Source: Iodobacter sp. BJB302 (GTDB lineage Bacteria; Pseudomonadota; Gammaproteobacteria; Burkholderiales; Chitinibacteraceae). From it: 56,281 nucleotides of DNA. Shown piece by piece: positions 9,087 to 19,600 of the stretch. The notes under the pieces were generated by a model. The model did not search any database, was not told the DNA's origin, and saw nothing but the letters and a program-made list of their open reading frames with translations. The translations under genes were made by a program, and so were the position numbers. The stretch lies in assembly GCF_002735645.1 (NCBI RefSeq), contig NZ_PDZG01000026.1, forward strand, positions 1-56,281, written 5' to 3'. The stretch's first letter is position 1, and each line of letters begins with the position of its first letter.

Positions 9087-9462
9087 AAACCCAGATCTTG
9101 AACCACGGAGGCCACAGAGAGCACGGAGTTTCACGGAGAAAAGCAAGTTTTGAATAATGTTGTTTGCCAAGTTTTAAGTATTTCAAAATTCAGCAATCAG
9201 GATTCGTATCGCAGCGGGTAGCACGCGGCTTAAATCTCCGCTTGAAACACGCCAGAGTGAGGAACAAGCGGGGCGGGGTTTCGGCCAGGGAAGGAGGATC
9301 CAGCCAATCCCGCCCGCCGCCGCTGTCCGCAGCGAAGGGGCTTTCGTGTTTCGTGGGGTCGCCTTCTTTGCTTACTTTCTTGGCGAAGCAAGAAAGTAAG
9401 GCCCCTGCGGGGGCTACCCGCACCTAAATCAACCTGCCGAAGGCACTGCATTGCTTTTGACT
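9087..9462 (+). repeat. Mosaic dispersed repeat, copy 1 (full length)
   Basis: It starts with module A (AACCCAGATCTTGAACCACG...) 16 bases after the yaaA stop and in the same orientation. A variable AT-rich spacer follows, then the GC-rich module C: GAGGAACAAGCGGGGCGGGG, a CGAAGGGGCTTTCG-like stem, and the 12-bp stem CTTACTTTCTTG (9371-9382) with CAAGAAAGTAAG (9389-9400). CCCCTGCGGGGG, the terminal CTGCCGAAGGCACT and a CTTTTGACTCTG tail complete it. It fills the convergent gap between yaaA and the potassium channel gene (9071-9528). The frames that cross it are repeat translations, not genes. Confidence 0.88.
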
Positions 9463-9528
9463 CTGCTAGAAGCTCATAACACACACCACGCTGAGTTTAA
9501 TAATGCAAAACACTGCGGGTTGCAAAAT

Positions 9529-11247
9529 TCAAACGCCCCCTTCCTTCTTTCCCTGCTGCCAATCCGCCAATTTACGAAACACCCAGCTTTGCGGTTCGGT
9601 TTTGCCTGTGCGGGCAAAATCTAATAGGTGAGTGGCTTCCTGCATGGCTTCATGGGCGCTCTGTGCTTCGCGATTACCCGCAAACAGCAGCTGATCGCCA
9701 AAAGTCAGCTGTGTATCTAAAGAAGGCCATGCCTGCAGCTCGTCACCGTGCACGTGCAGCAAAGGCAGGCATTGCAGCTTGTAGCCATGATCAAAAGGGT
9801 TATTAATCAAGTGTGCAAGGCGTAAAGGTGGCGAAGGATTGGCTAAAAAGGCGTGTACGGCTGCGGTGTTTTTGGCATCCAGCGTAATGCTCCAGATCTC
9901 CGGCACTTTGTGATCGCATAACAAAGCCAATTGATCAGACAATGCCTTGGCCCATGCTTCATCTTCTTCTTTAATTAAATCCAGAAATTGCGCCAATAAT
10001 GGCGTTTCAATCGCGCGTAAACATTCATGCGCCACAATCTCACTGCGGATTGAGGTGATATCAGGCTTAAAAGCTTCAAATAATAAGTGGTTATCGCGCA
10101 GATTCTGCCTTGCCACAATAAACAATTTGGGATTAATCGCCCGGGCCGTTGCCAGCGCAGACAGATTATTAATATCGTGATCATGGCAAACCAACAGCCC
10201 CGAAGCGTGCTCAATACCTGCGGCAATTAATGAATCGGCACTCACACCCAGCGCCTGCACAAATTGCTCCGGCAATAAATCAGGCTGCGGCTCCGGATCA
10301 ATCACCGTTACCGTAGCACCCTCTTTAAGCAGTGCGGCCCGCATCGAGATGCCAAATCGCCCATAACCGACCACCACCCAATGCCCGCAAGGCGGGCGCA
10401 CTAAGGCCGCAATAGGCTGGCCAGGAAAATCAGAAAGCAAATTCCATAAGCGATAGCTATGCGGCGCATGCAGCAACATCTGAAAGCGCTGCCCCACCGC
10501 ATTAAACATATTGATCACTTTATTTGCGCCAAACGACTGCATATTATCGGCCACAGCCTTATTTTTGCAGCGGCACACCGACACCAGATTAGGCTGTAAA
10601 ACAAAAGCCGCCATTGCAATCGCCAAATTCACATTTTCATCGCCGGTAATGGCCAATACGCCCCGGCAACGCGGATGGGTAATTCCGGCAATCTTTAATA
10701 ATTCAGGATTAGAAGCGTCCCCCGCATAAAAAACCGGGTCAGAATGAAAATCAGCTAAAGCCAAATTATTAACGCGCTCTTCTCTAAGCTCTATCACCAC
10801 AAAGCGAATATTAATCCGATCAAGCACTTTACAGAGCAAACGCCCCGTTTGCCCATATCCACAAATTAAATAAAAGGGCTCACGCAGGCGCCTTACTTTA
10901 TTATTAAACCGCACATACTGAATGGCTTTTTTTAAAGCCTGATCATTAAATAAAGTAAAAATAGCCCCTAAATTATAAGCCCAGCCGGTTACTGATAAAT
11001 AAATACAGCACAAAACCCATAAGCGCTGAGAATAAGAAAACGCATAGGGCGTTTCGCCAAAACCAATTGAGGTAGCGGTATAGCTGATAAAATAAAAAGC
11101 GTGAAAAAAACCCATTTGATAGGGGCGGCCCTGATCATCCATACCGGGAATCAGCACTAGGCCCAGAACGGCAATTGAATAAATAAGAATCAGCGTGATA
11201 ATCGGCGCACGCATGCGCCGCATCACCATAAAAAAGATATTCGGCAT
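9529..11247 (-). CDS. Two-RCK potassium channel/NAD-binding transport protein
   Basis: A 572-residue membrane protein. TM1 is at about 15-34 (ITLILIYSIAVLGLVLI) and a pore helix with filter-like ATSIGFGE at 58-65 matches the T-x-G-x-G type. TM2 is at about 76-99. Two cytoplasmic RCK/TrkA-N modules follow, with nucleotide-binding GYGQTG at 130-135 and GYGRFG at 294-299. Two pore segments are typical of one subunit of a tetrameric K+ channel gated by ligand binding to the RCK ring. Tandem RCK domains in a bacterial subunit resemble the eukaryotic BK layout. It is downstream of, and only 2 bases from, the small membrane protein gene, so the two form an operon. K+ selectivity is inferred from the filter, not proven. 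Confidence 0.85.
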   Translation of the reverse strand: MPNIFFMVMRRMRAPIITLILIYSIAVLGLVLIPGMDDQGRPYQMGFFHAFYFISYTATSIGFGETPYAFSYSQRLWVLCCIYLSVTGWAYNLGAIFTLFNDQALKKAIQYVRFNNKVRRLREPFYLICGYGQTGRLLCKVLDRINIRFVVIELREERVNNLALADFHSDPVFYAGDASNPELLKIAGITHPRCRGVLAITGDENVNLAIAMAAFVLQPNLVSVCRCKNKAVADNMQSFGANKVINMFNAVGQRFQMLLHAPHSYRLWNLLSDFPGQPIAALVRPPCGHWVVVGYGRFGISMRAALLKEGATVTVIDPEPQPDLLPEQFVQALGVSADSLIAAGIEHASGLLVCHDHDINNLSALATARAINPKLFIVARQNLRDNHLLFEAFKPDITSIRSEIVAHECLRAIETPLLAQFLDLIKEEDEAWAKALSDQLALLCDHKVPEIWSITLDAKNTAAVHAFLANPSPPLRLAHLINNPFDHGYKLQCLPLLHVHGDELQAWPSLDTQLTFGDQLLFAGNREAQSAHEAMQEATHLLDFARTGKTEPQSWVFRKLADWQQGKKEGGV

Positions 11248-11249
11248 AA

Positions 11250-11633
11250 TCAGCGGCGATGTTGTAAGGTTTCACCAATCAGCAAAACCACCGAAACCAC
11301 ATTAGCGGCCAGAGCACCGGCAGAAAAAGATACCACCATTGATGTCACTCCTGGGGTCATTCCTATTTGGCTTACATACATGGCATGGCCCCAAACCAGA
11401 GCCGCTGCAATTAATTGTAAATCAGCAACCAAACTGGTTGCCAAGTGCAGTGCCCCCACTTGTGTGCGGTCACCAAACTTAATCACCGTGGCAATAAAAC
11501 TGACCACCATGGCAGAAAATAGCTCAAAGACATCATGTTGATGTGCAACATCAATCTGGCCCATTACAAAACCAAAATTAAGCGTAAATGCCAGCAGGAT
11601 AAAAAACCCAAAAACTACTTTTTCTATATTCAT
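11250..11633 (-). CDS. Small four-helix membrane protein (DUF6394-like)
   Basis: A 127-residue protein. The ATG at 11633 begins MNIEKVVFGFFILLAFTLNF; a longer frame to 11654 adds seven residues with no support. Four hydrophobic segments are visible at about 7-25, 40-54, 65-84 and 98-118. The strings NFGFVMGQID, KFGDRTQVGA and SLVADLQLIAA are those of a small family annotated DUF6394. Function is unknown. Its stop is 2 bases from the start of the potassium channel gene, and the pair looks like a conserved unit, so a role as channel accessory or regulator is plausible (inference). Confidence 0.75.
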   Translation of the reverse strand: MNIEKVVFGFFILLAFTLNFGFVMGQIDVAHQHDVFELFSAMVVSFIATVIKFGDRTQVGALHLATSLVADLQLIAAALVWGHAMYVSQIGMTPGVTSMVVSFSAGALAANVVSVVLLIGETLQHRR

Positions 11634-12085
11634 ACAACATTTAATCCATAGCAATAATCAAGGCATGATAAATCATAGAAGAGATATCACAATGTATATC
11701 TTTACCTTTTAATAAATTTTGATATCTAACTCACAATATTCAGTAATAAACATCCAGAAAACGGATTCGTAAGAAAAATACCGGCACGCTCTGTAAACAA
11801 TGCCTTTTTTTTCAGATCAAGTAAAACTCAGCCCGTTTTCCAGCATAGCACCAACACGCCTTTATTTCTGAAACAATAAAAAAACTTACATACAACCACT
11901 ACGCGCGGACACAATTCCCATTTTGCAACGATTAAATTAAATTTCGAGACAATCAAGTTCTGATATTTTATCATCTGTAATTGTATTTTAATAAGACGCA
12001 GCTACAGTCTGTGCATAATTTTATAATCGATAAGCCACTATCAGGCTTTATCTCCGATATAAAACACACTCAATAAAGGCCCACC
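11634..12085. other. Divergent AT-rich promoter region
   Basis: This 452-base gap lies between the divergent small membrane protein/K-channel operon and the MATE gene. It is AT-rich without a credible gene. An imperfect inverted repeat GATAAGCC...GGCTTTATC sits at 12029-12052, 34 bases before the MATE start, and could be an operator. Nothing else is recognised. Confidence 0.45.
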
Positions 12086-13477
12086 ATGTCTGTGGAATTG
12101 GCGTATATAGATAATAAGCATGCAAACAGTGAATCCCCTCTTTTAAAATCACCCGTTTTTCAGCAATTTTTATATATGGCGCTTCCCACTATAGTGGGTC
12201 TGGTCATTAATGGCATGTATATCGTTGTAAATGGCTTATTTATATCACGCGGCATTGGCCCCCATGCAATGGGGGCTGTTTCTGCCGTTTTCCCTATCCA
12301 AATGTTTTTGCTTGCAATCAGTACTATGCAGGGCAGTGGAATGGCCTCCATTATTTCAAGGCATTTAGGGGCAAAACAACAGGAAGAAGCCTCACGTGTT
12401 TTTTCTGCATCACTGCTGCTTGCCGTCGGCAGTGCCATTATTATTTCGGCCCTGTTTTTAATTTTCAGGCCAGCCATTTATGCATTACTGGCTGTGCCCT
12501 ATGAATTTATACAAGAAGCTGATAGCTATCTGGTTCCGGTACTTATTTTCTCTGTGATTGGATTTATCAGCAATCAGATCACCGAAAGTTTCCGTGCATC
12601 AGGCAATCCCAAAGCAATGATGCAGGTATTATCCACCGGATCAGTTTTAAATATTGTTTTTGATGCGCTGTTTATTTTTGTATTTAAATGGGGTGTTGCC
12701 GGAGCAGCATGGGCCACAGCCTGTGCGATGGCCTTAGCCCTGCTTTTAGCATTACAGCTGCAAAGCAAAGGTGAAAATGTAGCAAAATTCAAACCACAAT
12801 ATCTGATATCCAAATTTAAAGTCTACGCAGATATCATTAGTTTTGGCATGCCTGTTTTGCTCTCGCACGGTGGTTTTTCAATCATCATGGCCATATCGGT
12901 TTACTCTATTTCTATCGTCATACCAGAGCAATCCGCCACACTGATCAGCGCGCACGGCATTTTAATGCGCTGCTATATGTTTTTATTCCTTCCTATTATT
13001 GGCATGATGATTGCGCTGCAAACTCTTTCTGCATTTAACTACGGTGCAAGGCAATATCAAAGAGTACAGAAAGCGTATATTTCTGCTCTAATTTGCAGTA
13101 CCGCATGGGGGCTTATTGTAACTGCGCTGCTTTGCTTTAATCCTGAATGGCTGTTACAGCTATTTACGCAAAACCATGAAATTATTATGGAAGGAAAAAA
13201 GATCGCCGCAATTTGCTTTCTTGGTATTCTTGCTTCCGGAGTATGCATGATGTCCAGCGGTTTATTTCAGGGAATGGGAAAAGCACTACCCGCAATGCTG
13301 CTTGATGCTGCCAGAACCTATATTCTGCTTATTCCTCTTATTTTTGTTCTGCCCATGTTTTTTCACAGCACAGGTATCTGGATATCTTTCCCTATTGCTG
13401 ATTTTATTGGCGGAACCATAGCACTTACATTTTCAAGCCGCTATTTAATGAAGCTGACAAAAACACACAAGCACTGA
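12086..13477 (+). CDS. MATE family efflux transporter
   Basis: A 463-residue inner-membrane protein with twelve predicted hydrophobic helices, of the multidrug and toxin extrusion family that exports drugs or metabolites against H+ or Na+. The first helix region carries ALPTIVGLVINGMYIVVNGL, and MGAVSAVFPIQMFLLAISTM and GSGMASIISRHLGAKQQEEA match the first MATE repeat. The second half repeats the pattern (LSHGGFSIIMAISVYSISIV, LQTLSAFNYGARQYQRV). AAAGG six bases before the ATG is the ribosome binding site. It converges on vioE across a terminator, shares the lower GC look of the violacein region and may serve it as an exporter or self-protection pump. That role is inference; the substrate is unknown. 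Confidence 0.9.
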   Translation: MSVELAYIDNKHANSESPLLKSPVFQQFLYMALPTIVGLVINGMYIVVNGLFISRGIGPHAMGAVSAVFPIQMFLLAISTMQGSGMASIISRHLGAKQQEEASRVFSASLLLAVGSAIIISALFLIFRPAIYALLAVPYEFIQEADSYLVPVLIFSVIGFISNQITESFRASGNPKAMMQVLSTGSVLNIVFDALFIFVFKWGVAGAAWATACAMALALLLALQLQSKGENVAKFKPQYLISKFKVYADIISFGMPVLLSHGGFSIIMAISVYSISIVIPEQSATLISAHGILMRCYMFLFLPIIGMMIALQTLSAFNYGARQYQRVQKAYISALICSTAWGLIVTALLCFNPEWLLQLFTQNHEIIMEGKKIAAICFLGILASGVCMMSSGLFQGMGKALPAMLLDAARTYILLIPLIFVLPMFFHSTGIWISFPIADFIGGTIALTFSSRYLMKLTKTHKH

Positions 13478-13550
13478 TTCAGTTTATTCATCGCGGCAGT
13501 CATGCTGGGCATGCATATACCAATAGCTGATGCCCTTTGATCCAATAAAA

Positions 13551-13579
13551 AAAGGCAGGGCAATCATTGCCCTGCCTTT
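13551..13579. terminator. Bidirectional terminator between the MATE gene and vioE
   Basis: The stem AAAGGCAGGGCAA pairs perfectly with TTGCCCTGCCTTT around a 3-base loop (TCA), 13 bp in all, with A-runs on the left and T-runs on the right. It can end transcription from both converging units: the MATE gene (+) and the violacein operon (-). Confidence 0.92.
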
Positions 13580-13596
13580 TTATTCATTAATCCCGT

Positions 13597-14178
13597 TTAT
13601 ACGCGGCCTGAAAATATTTCACCGGCAATAGCATGCGTTGTAAAATTGGGAAAATCACGAACAGAAGCATGTACTTCAGGGTCCCCCGTCACCATCCTGA
13701 TCAATTGGTTAGTACCTTTTACAAAATAATAGGTTGAAGGTCCTTTGCCTGGCTTTGTAAATGTCCACGCTTCGGTTTCTCTGCCCAGCAAATTCTGACT
13801 TCCTGCGTAGCTGGCCTGATATTGCAGTAAAACATCCTGCGTTAATAAAACTTCATGGCAAGCTTCTGAATCATCCTCAAGCACAACGGCTTCATACTCC
13901 GTTACCCCCTCAGACGGCTCACGATAGTAAGCAATTTTAGACTTCTTCGTTTGCCCCTCGCTGGCAGTCACAATTTCTGACATCCAAAGGCGATGGCCTG
14001 TTTTTTCCTCAGACCATGGATTAAACAAGCCATCAATCCGGCAGCGGTTTTGCTCGTAATCAAACCAGCAGATGCCGGAAGTAATCTGGTCATCTTTCAG
14101 CATGGGCTGCCAGTAAGAAATATAGCTGCTGCTCCATTGCTCGGGTAAGCGTGGCGGCACGATTTTTTCTGAAATCAT
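13597..14178 (-). CDS. vioE: Violacein biosynthesis enzyme VioE
   Basis: VioE (193 residues; 191 in Chromobacterium violaceum) is a small cofactor-free beta-sheet protein. It shifts the indole in the imine dimer made by VioA and VioB and so yields protodeoxyviolaceinate, diverting the pathway from chromopyrrolic acid. Conserved strings are SYWQPMLKDDQITSGICWFD, CRIDGLFNPWSE, RLWMSE, PGKGPSTYYF and RMVTGD, with RDFPN near the C-terminus. These include the Tyr, Arg and Glu positions lining the known active pocket. It is the last gene of the operon: its ATG directly follows the vioD TAA with no gap, so translation is probably coupled. The operon ends 18 bases downstream at a 13-bp terminator. 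Confidence 0.96.
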   Translation of the reverse strand: MISEKIVPPRLPEQWSSSYISYWQPMLKDDQITSGICWFDYEQNRCRIDGLFNPWSEEKTGHRLWMSEIVTASEGQTKKSKIAYYREPSEGVTEYEAVVLEDDSEACHEVLLTQDVLLQYQASYAGSQNLLGRETEAWTFTKPGKGPSTYYFVKGTNQLIRMVTGDPEVHASVRDFPNFTTHAIAGEIFSGRV

Positions 14179-15309
14179 TTAAGCTTCCTTACGCGATAAG
14201 GCGGCACCCAGCGCCTGTGCCAGAGCAGCAGGCAGAGGAGGCAGCTGCTCGCGGCGCTCAGCAAAACTCTTTGCCAATTCGCCAGCGCTTAAATCCATTC
14301 TTTCTGCTGCCGTTTCAAACCAGGTACGGCTGATACCCGCGTGCCCGCTGAATAATTGCATAAGCGGAATAACCTTCTCATTAAAATCTTCTAAGGCAGA
14401 ATCAAGCACATCGTGATCATATAAAGCTTTTACCAGCATTTGCGCTGCAACCACCGCCATTGTAGTGCCATGGCCAATAGAAAAATGGCCGGTTTGCAAT
14501 GCATCGCCGATCAGCACTAAATGACCTTCATATGCTTTTTTATGGCTAAGCGTCACAAAATTCCGCCATTGCAAACCAGGCTGAACAAAGACCGCTTGCT
14601 GATCAAGCTCTGCGCTGAAAATATTGGCAATAAATACTTTTGCTTCTTCATCAGATAAAGATTCAATACCCGCAGCGTGATAAGTTTCTTCACTGCACTC
14701 AACCACAAAAGTACTCATTGTGCTGGAATACTTATATGCATGTGCAATAAATACGCCGTGCGCTGTTGCTTTAAAAATCAGATTCATTGAATCAAAAATT
14801 TGCGGTGTGCCATACCACATATAGCGATTCTTACCAAACTCAACATCAGGTGCTAATGCTTCATTAAAATGATTAGAGATATTATTAATGCCATTGGCAA
14901 TGACGATTAAATCATAGGCCTCTGTATCAAGGCCTTCTCCATCAAATAATGGCGAAGAATAGCCGATTGGAATATGTAAATCGCTGCAAAGTGCTCTTAA
15001 TGCCCCAACTAAAGCGCGTCTTTCTGCACCACACAGCGTAATACCTGTACTTGCCTTTGCATGCTCACCCTGATGCACAAGACAAAACTCATCGATATAT
15101 TGCGCATCAATCTCTTCATGATTTGGCAAATAACTTAATGGGTTTGCAGGATGCTGCGGTGCCCTGCCGGGTAAAACCACCCCCCAACCTGTAATTTCAT
15201 CCACTGTATTTTTTTCTACAATGGCGATATCCCAGTCTTGTTTAATTTTCTTTAACTGACTGGCAAACATGAGGCCCGCTGGCCCGGCTCCAACAACTAA
15301 AATTTTCAT
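14179..15309 (-). CDS. vioD: Protodeoxyviolaceinate monooxygenase VioD
   Basis: A flavin-dependent monooxygenase that hydroxylates C5 of one indole of protodeoxyviolaceinate to give protoviolaceinate, using NAD(P)H and O2. The ATG at 15309 gives 376 residues starting MKILVVGAGPAG, the form of C. violaceum VioD (373 residues). The longer frame to 15336 adds nine residues from the vioC end and is unlikely. FAD-binding GAGPAG is at 7-12; GWGVVLPGRAPQHPANPLSY is nearly invariant in VioD; GDALQTGHFSIGHGTTMAV is the second FAD motif. Its start overlaps the vioC stop as TAATG, which implies reinitiation and fixed stoichiometry with VioC. Confidence 0.96.
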   Translation of the reverse strand: MKILVVGAGPAGLMFASQLKKIKQDWDIAIVEKNTVDEITGWGVVLPGRAPQHPANPLSYLPNHEEIDAQYIDEFCLVHQGEHAKASTGITLCGAERRALVGALRALCSDLHIPIGYSSPLFDGEGLDTEAYDLIVIANGINNISNHFNEALAPDVEFGKNRYMWYGTPQIFDSMNLIFKATAHGVFIAHAYKYSSTMSTFVVECSEETYHAAGIESLSDEEAKVFIANIFSAELDQQAVFVQPGLQWRNFVTLSHKKAYEGHLVLIGDALQTGHFSIGHGTTMAVVAAQMLVKALYDHDVLDSALEDFNEKVIPLMQLFSGHAGISRTWFETAAERMDLSAGELAKSFAERREQLPPLPAALAQALGAALSRKEA

Positions 15310-16598
15310 TAGTTTACTCTCCCTAGTTTGTACCAAACATTTTGCTTCTGCTGAATATCTCTTAGCTCGCTATAAGCCATAGAGGTAAAATAAAGCTTTT
15401 CAGCCATATCCGGAGGATAGCTGGATGGGAATTTAGTGCTCATATAACGGGTATATCTTGAGCGCATAAAGAAAATAGGGTCAGACTTACTCAGCACTTC
15501 ATAATTATTAATGGCCATATCCTGCATTGCATCGGCCTCTGCTTTTCTTAACTGCGTAAACTCTGGCAGCATTTTTGCAAAATCTTCACCGTATTTTTCA
15601 AATAATCCATCCAGAATATAAGCATCTTCCAGCGCCATATTCATTCCCTGCCCCAGAAAAGGCGCAGTAGCATGGGCAGAATCTCCTAATATCAGCGCAT
15701 TCTGCTTATAATGAAAAACAGAAGATTTAACATTAATTAAATCATTACTCGGTTTTTCCATAAACTGCGATAACATTTCTTTTCTGGTTTCTTCAGGCAG
15801 CATTGCATAATACTTATCAAAAAAACGCCCCATTGTTGCCGAGTCTTTTGCTTGTAAACTAATATCCCCCTGGTAAGGCAGACACACTGCAAAGCTGATA
15901 CTGCCATCAGGAATAGTGGCCGCCCGCCCTGCAAACAATCCACCTGAATCCATACCAAAAAAATAGATTAAATCTTTTCTTAAATTTAACTGGCTGGCAT
16001 CAGGAATAACCAGCGTTTTATAGCCGTGTTTAAAAAATGATTGCTGGTATTCAAATCTGCGGCAATTATTTTGCATGGCTTGCCGAACAGCAGAACGGGC
16101 GCCATCTGCACCAATCAGCAAATCTCCTTTGTGCTCAACAATCAAGCCGTCATTATCTTTTGTAGTGATTGTTTTATCGTCTAAATTAACTTCCAGGCAG
16201 CGCTGGCCATAGTGATAATGCACATTATTGATAGCCGCATATTTATTCAATAACTTCTGAAAATCTGCCCTGCTTAATGAAAGTGGAGATAATGAATCTA
16301 CAGGGGCTAATTCTCTGGTTTTAAATTTACCCGCAATACAAAATGACATTCCTGAAATAGGGATACCACATAAATCCAGCTCTTCCTTAGGAATACCTGC
16401 ATTTAAAACGGCCTGAATGCCGCGCACCGTCATACTTACACCAATGGCCCGCGAGCTGACCTGATCTATATAATCTGAATAAGCCAAAAATGGATCGCCG
16501 CGTTTTTCAAAAACATGCACATCGTGACCGCGTTTGGCTAAATAAATGGCAGCTAAACCACCCGCTAAGCCACCTCCCACAATAATGATTTTTTTCAT
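15309..16598 (-). CDS. vioC: Violacein synthase/monooxygenase VioC
   Basis: A 429-residue flavoprotein of the kynurenine-3-monooxygenase-like group. It oxidises C2 of the second indole to complete violacein, or deoxyviolacein when VioD has not acted. FAD motifs are GGGLAG at 8-13, GADGARS at 163-169, and GDSAHATAPFLGQGMNMALE from 305. The length equals that of C. violaceum VioC. It lies 3 bases after vioB and overlaps vioD by one base (TAATG). Hydrophobic and positively charged residues at the C-terminus (SRYTRYMSTKFP) are as in the family. No key residue is seen to be missing. Confidence 0.96.
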   Translation of the reverse strand: MKKIIIVGGGLAGGLAAIYLAKRGHDVHVFEKRGDPFLAYSDYIDQVSSRAIGVSMTVRGIQAVLNAGIPKEELDLCGIPISGMSFCIAGKFKTRELAPVDSLSPLSLSRADFQKLLNKYAAINNVHYHYGQRCLEVNLDDKTITTKDNDGLIVEHKGDLLIGADGARSAVRQAMQNNCRRFEYQQSFFKHGYKTLVIPDASQLNLRKDLIYFFGMDSGGLFAGRAATIPDGSISFAVCLPYQGDISLQAKDSATMGRFFDKYYAMLPEETRKEMLSQFMEKPSNDLINVKSSVFHYKQNALILGDSAHATAPFLGQGMNMALEDAYILDGLFEKYGEDFAKMLPEFTQLRKAEADAMQDMAINNYEVLSKSDPIFFMRSRYTRYMSTKFPSSYPPDMAEKLYFTSMAYSELRDIQQKQNVWYKLGRVN

Positions 16599-16601
16599 TT
16601 G

Positions 16602-19600
16602 TCAGCCTTCCCGTGAAAGTTTTCCGGTTGCAAGTTCCATCATTTGCTTATCATAAAACTCAAGTAATTCAATTAGCATCACTGCTGGCTTAGTCCCTTT
16701 AATTTCTCTGGCGTATTGAGCAAGGGCCCGACATTGCTTGGCGAGAGCCTCACAAGCGGACTGAAAATCAGCAATTTGATTAAATTGAATTGCCTGCGGC
16801 ACAGGTGGCCCGGCATTGCGGCCAGGAATACCTGAGGGTATTGACATAATTTGCACCGACAATGGTCTTAATATGCCGGCCATAATATCAATAGCCGCAT
16901 TCATTACTCTTGATCGGCGCAAACTGCCTGAAGGTTTTTGTCCAAAGTGTTGAATCATCATATGAAAGGTAAGCTCATGGCATCCCTTATATAAAAGCAT
17001 AAGTTCTCTGGCTTCCGGATTTAATACCGTATTGCAGCCCGGAGTCGGATCTAATACAGGATTTTTTAAAACCGGAATGGCCGGTTCAAATGGCATTTCA
17101 CTCGCGAGCAGCGTGCGCGATATTTCTCTCAGCCGCTTAAAATGGCTTTGGGCATAATGAGCTGAATCTGCGGCAGCCCCTTCACCCTGCTCAGTAATAA
17201 AATCAATAGCAAACAACGCTGTTTCACGATTATTTACTTCTAATTGATAAGCAGGGAATTTCCGGTTTGTCAGCTCATTAAGAAACAAATGATGCTCGCC
17301 GCTTGTTTTAGCTGATTCGCTGCTAAATAAATCAGGAATATTTGTAAATGCCCGGCGAATTAAGGCGTAAAAATCGGCTATCGATTTTCCTGCAGAAGGA
17401 AAATAATGAGGCCATTCAAAGCGGACAAACCTTGCCAGCACATTTTCAGAAAATGGCTCAAAAGAAAATTCAGTATCAAGGCCAAATTCTTCAGCTGCCT
17501 TTAAGCCGAATAAAGGCGTACCGGGAAAAAATGGCTCGCCCAAAGACATCAGTAAATTATTCACAATCAAATAATGAATCATTTCTTCGTGGGCAATTTC
17601 TAAAATAGTTCCCCGCCAGCCAGAATTTTGTCTTCGGTCGGCTGTACCGCAAACCAGAGCTAATTGTTCTTCGCTCCATTTTTTACTGGCCACTAATTGC
17701 TCGCCAGCCGCATAGTTTGGTAAGGAATAGGCTGTATAAATATACTGCAGCATAATAGACAGCTCTAAATTTACGGCTTGCTTTAATACCTTAACCAATT
17801 CTTCTTTACTGCTCACTTCACCATTTTTTAAATTTTTTGTGACAGATATTTTTTTCTGATCATTTAAAGCAGACGCCTCAACATTACTTAAATACTTGAG
17901 AAACAGCATCGATTTTGCATAAGACATTTCTCTGGTACTTGGCATGTAATAGCTTTTATCACGATTCAGCGGATCACACATTTGCCACATTAATCGTGCA
18001 TAGGTTTCACATTTACACTGATCAGCCATGCTGAACACTTTATCTGCCATAAACGGGTAAATAAGCTCGTAATAGCTCATCACCTGCTCATAAAGCAAAG
18101 TGTAATCCACCTGATGATCAGGAATGTCCAAAAGCGCCCAATCATCAGAAAGCACGCGGACTAATATTTTTCCTCTGTAATCACCAATGAAAACCTCGCT
18201 GACACCTGGTTTCAGACTGGTAAGGGTCAGCGCAGCCACACCGCTTTCATTGCTGCTGATGGTGAGCTGAGAAGTACTGACAATCGATTTATTTTCAATA
18301 AATACACTGATATCTTTTTTCTGTTTGGGCTGGCCACGGTAATAGCTGAATATTTTCAGCTCTTTAGAGAAATAAGTATTATTTCTTTTGTCCGGGGCTT
18401 CTAAAGAAATAATATTTTCCTCAGCCTGAATCAGCCAGTCCGATTCTTCCCATTGATTCCCCTCACCACGCAGTATTAATGAATCATCTGTGGCAGAATT
18501 TATTAGAGGGACATCAATCACTCCAGCCGTTTTCCAATAAGGCAGATAAACCGATTCGGGCACTCTGGCCAGCAGCACTCCGGATTTTGTTCTTAGCTCT
18601 AATGTACCCAATGAATATTTTGGCCCTAGGGCATGGGTGAGCTGCGGCCCGGTACATTGAGTCTCCCGGCTGGTAAATGGAATACTGCAAGGCATGCTGA
18701 TACTTGCCCATTCACCCTGAATTTTAATTGCTACAGGCCCAAATCCCTGATGCTGATCAGGATATAAAACCCTGTCACTGGCAAACGTGGCCATATCCTG
18801 CTTCAGCCATAAGCCAATTGTGCCGCTTAAATCATAAAATACCGGTGTATCTGGCTGTTGTGGTGCAGACATATTAAAAACGCTGTACTGAATACTCAGC
18901 CCAAGTACATTGTCTCTTTCTAACGCCTGCTGCAAACACTCAATAAACTCTGATTTAAGCGATAGTTGCTTAAGATTAAAATGCTCTGAGTCTTTGCTTA
19001 CAGAAAATTGAAACACTCTGGTTTTAGAAAACTCCGCCTCTAAAAAATGGGCCTGTTTTTGCAGAATATGATTCTCACCATAGCTGCGTACAGAGTGCAC
19101 ACAATCAATATCTGAAGTAAATAAACAGGGGGTATTTGCCGCAGCAGCCGCTTCTTTAATACATAACTGCCCGGCATAGATTTGCGAAGAATCATTGCGG
19201 CTTGGGTCTATATCTACCCACCTGGCCCGATTAAATGTTGTACGCAAATATTCATTGTAATGCCCCCATAGCTCCAGCTTGCAACCGAGCAATGAATCAT
19301 TTTCCAGCAACTGTCCTGGCTCTGTTTGCAGCGCGGTAATCTGTGTGTTTTCCCATGAGAAATGGTTATTTCCCATGAAATTATGTCCGGCCGCCTGATT
19401 AAAAACCCCCTCATCATCCGGCAAGCCCTGTAAATTAAATCTTGGTGGCAATTGCCTTAAATATTGATGAAACACACTTGGGTGCTTTTTTAAATCAAAC
19501 AGCACGCCATCCTGATACACACGATTATTTGCAATATCTAAAGTACCGGCAATATTTCTATTCCCTGTTGGCACATTCAGCCGTGCAGCACCTTTAAAGT

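Noticed and set aside
9164-9484. Open frames on both strands across repeat copy 1 (also at 25181-25569, 31338-31786, 36036-36302, 37763-38101, 54117-54725, 54976-55295)
   Set aside because: They are translations of the dispersed repeat, recur in different frames in every copy and lack start signals.
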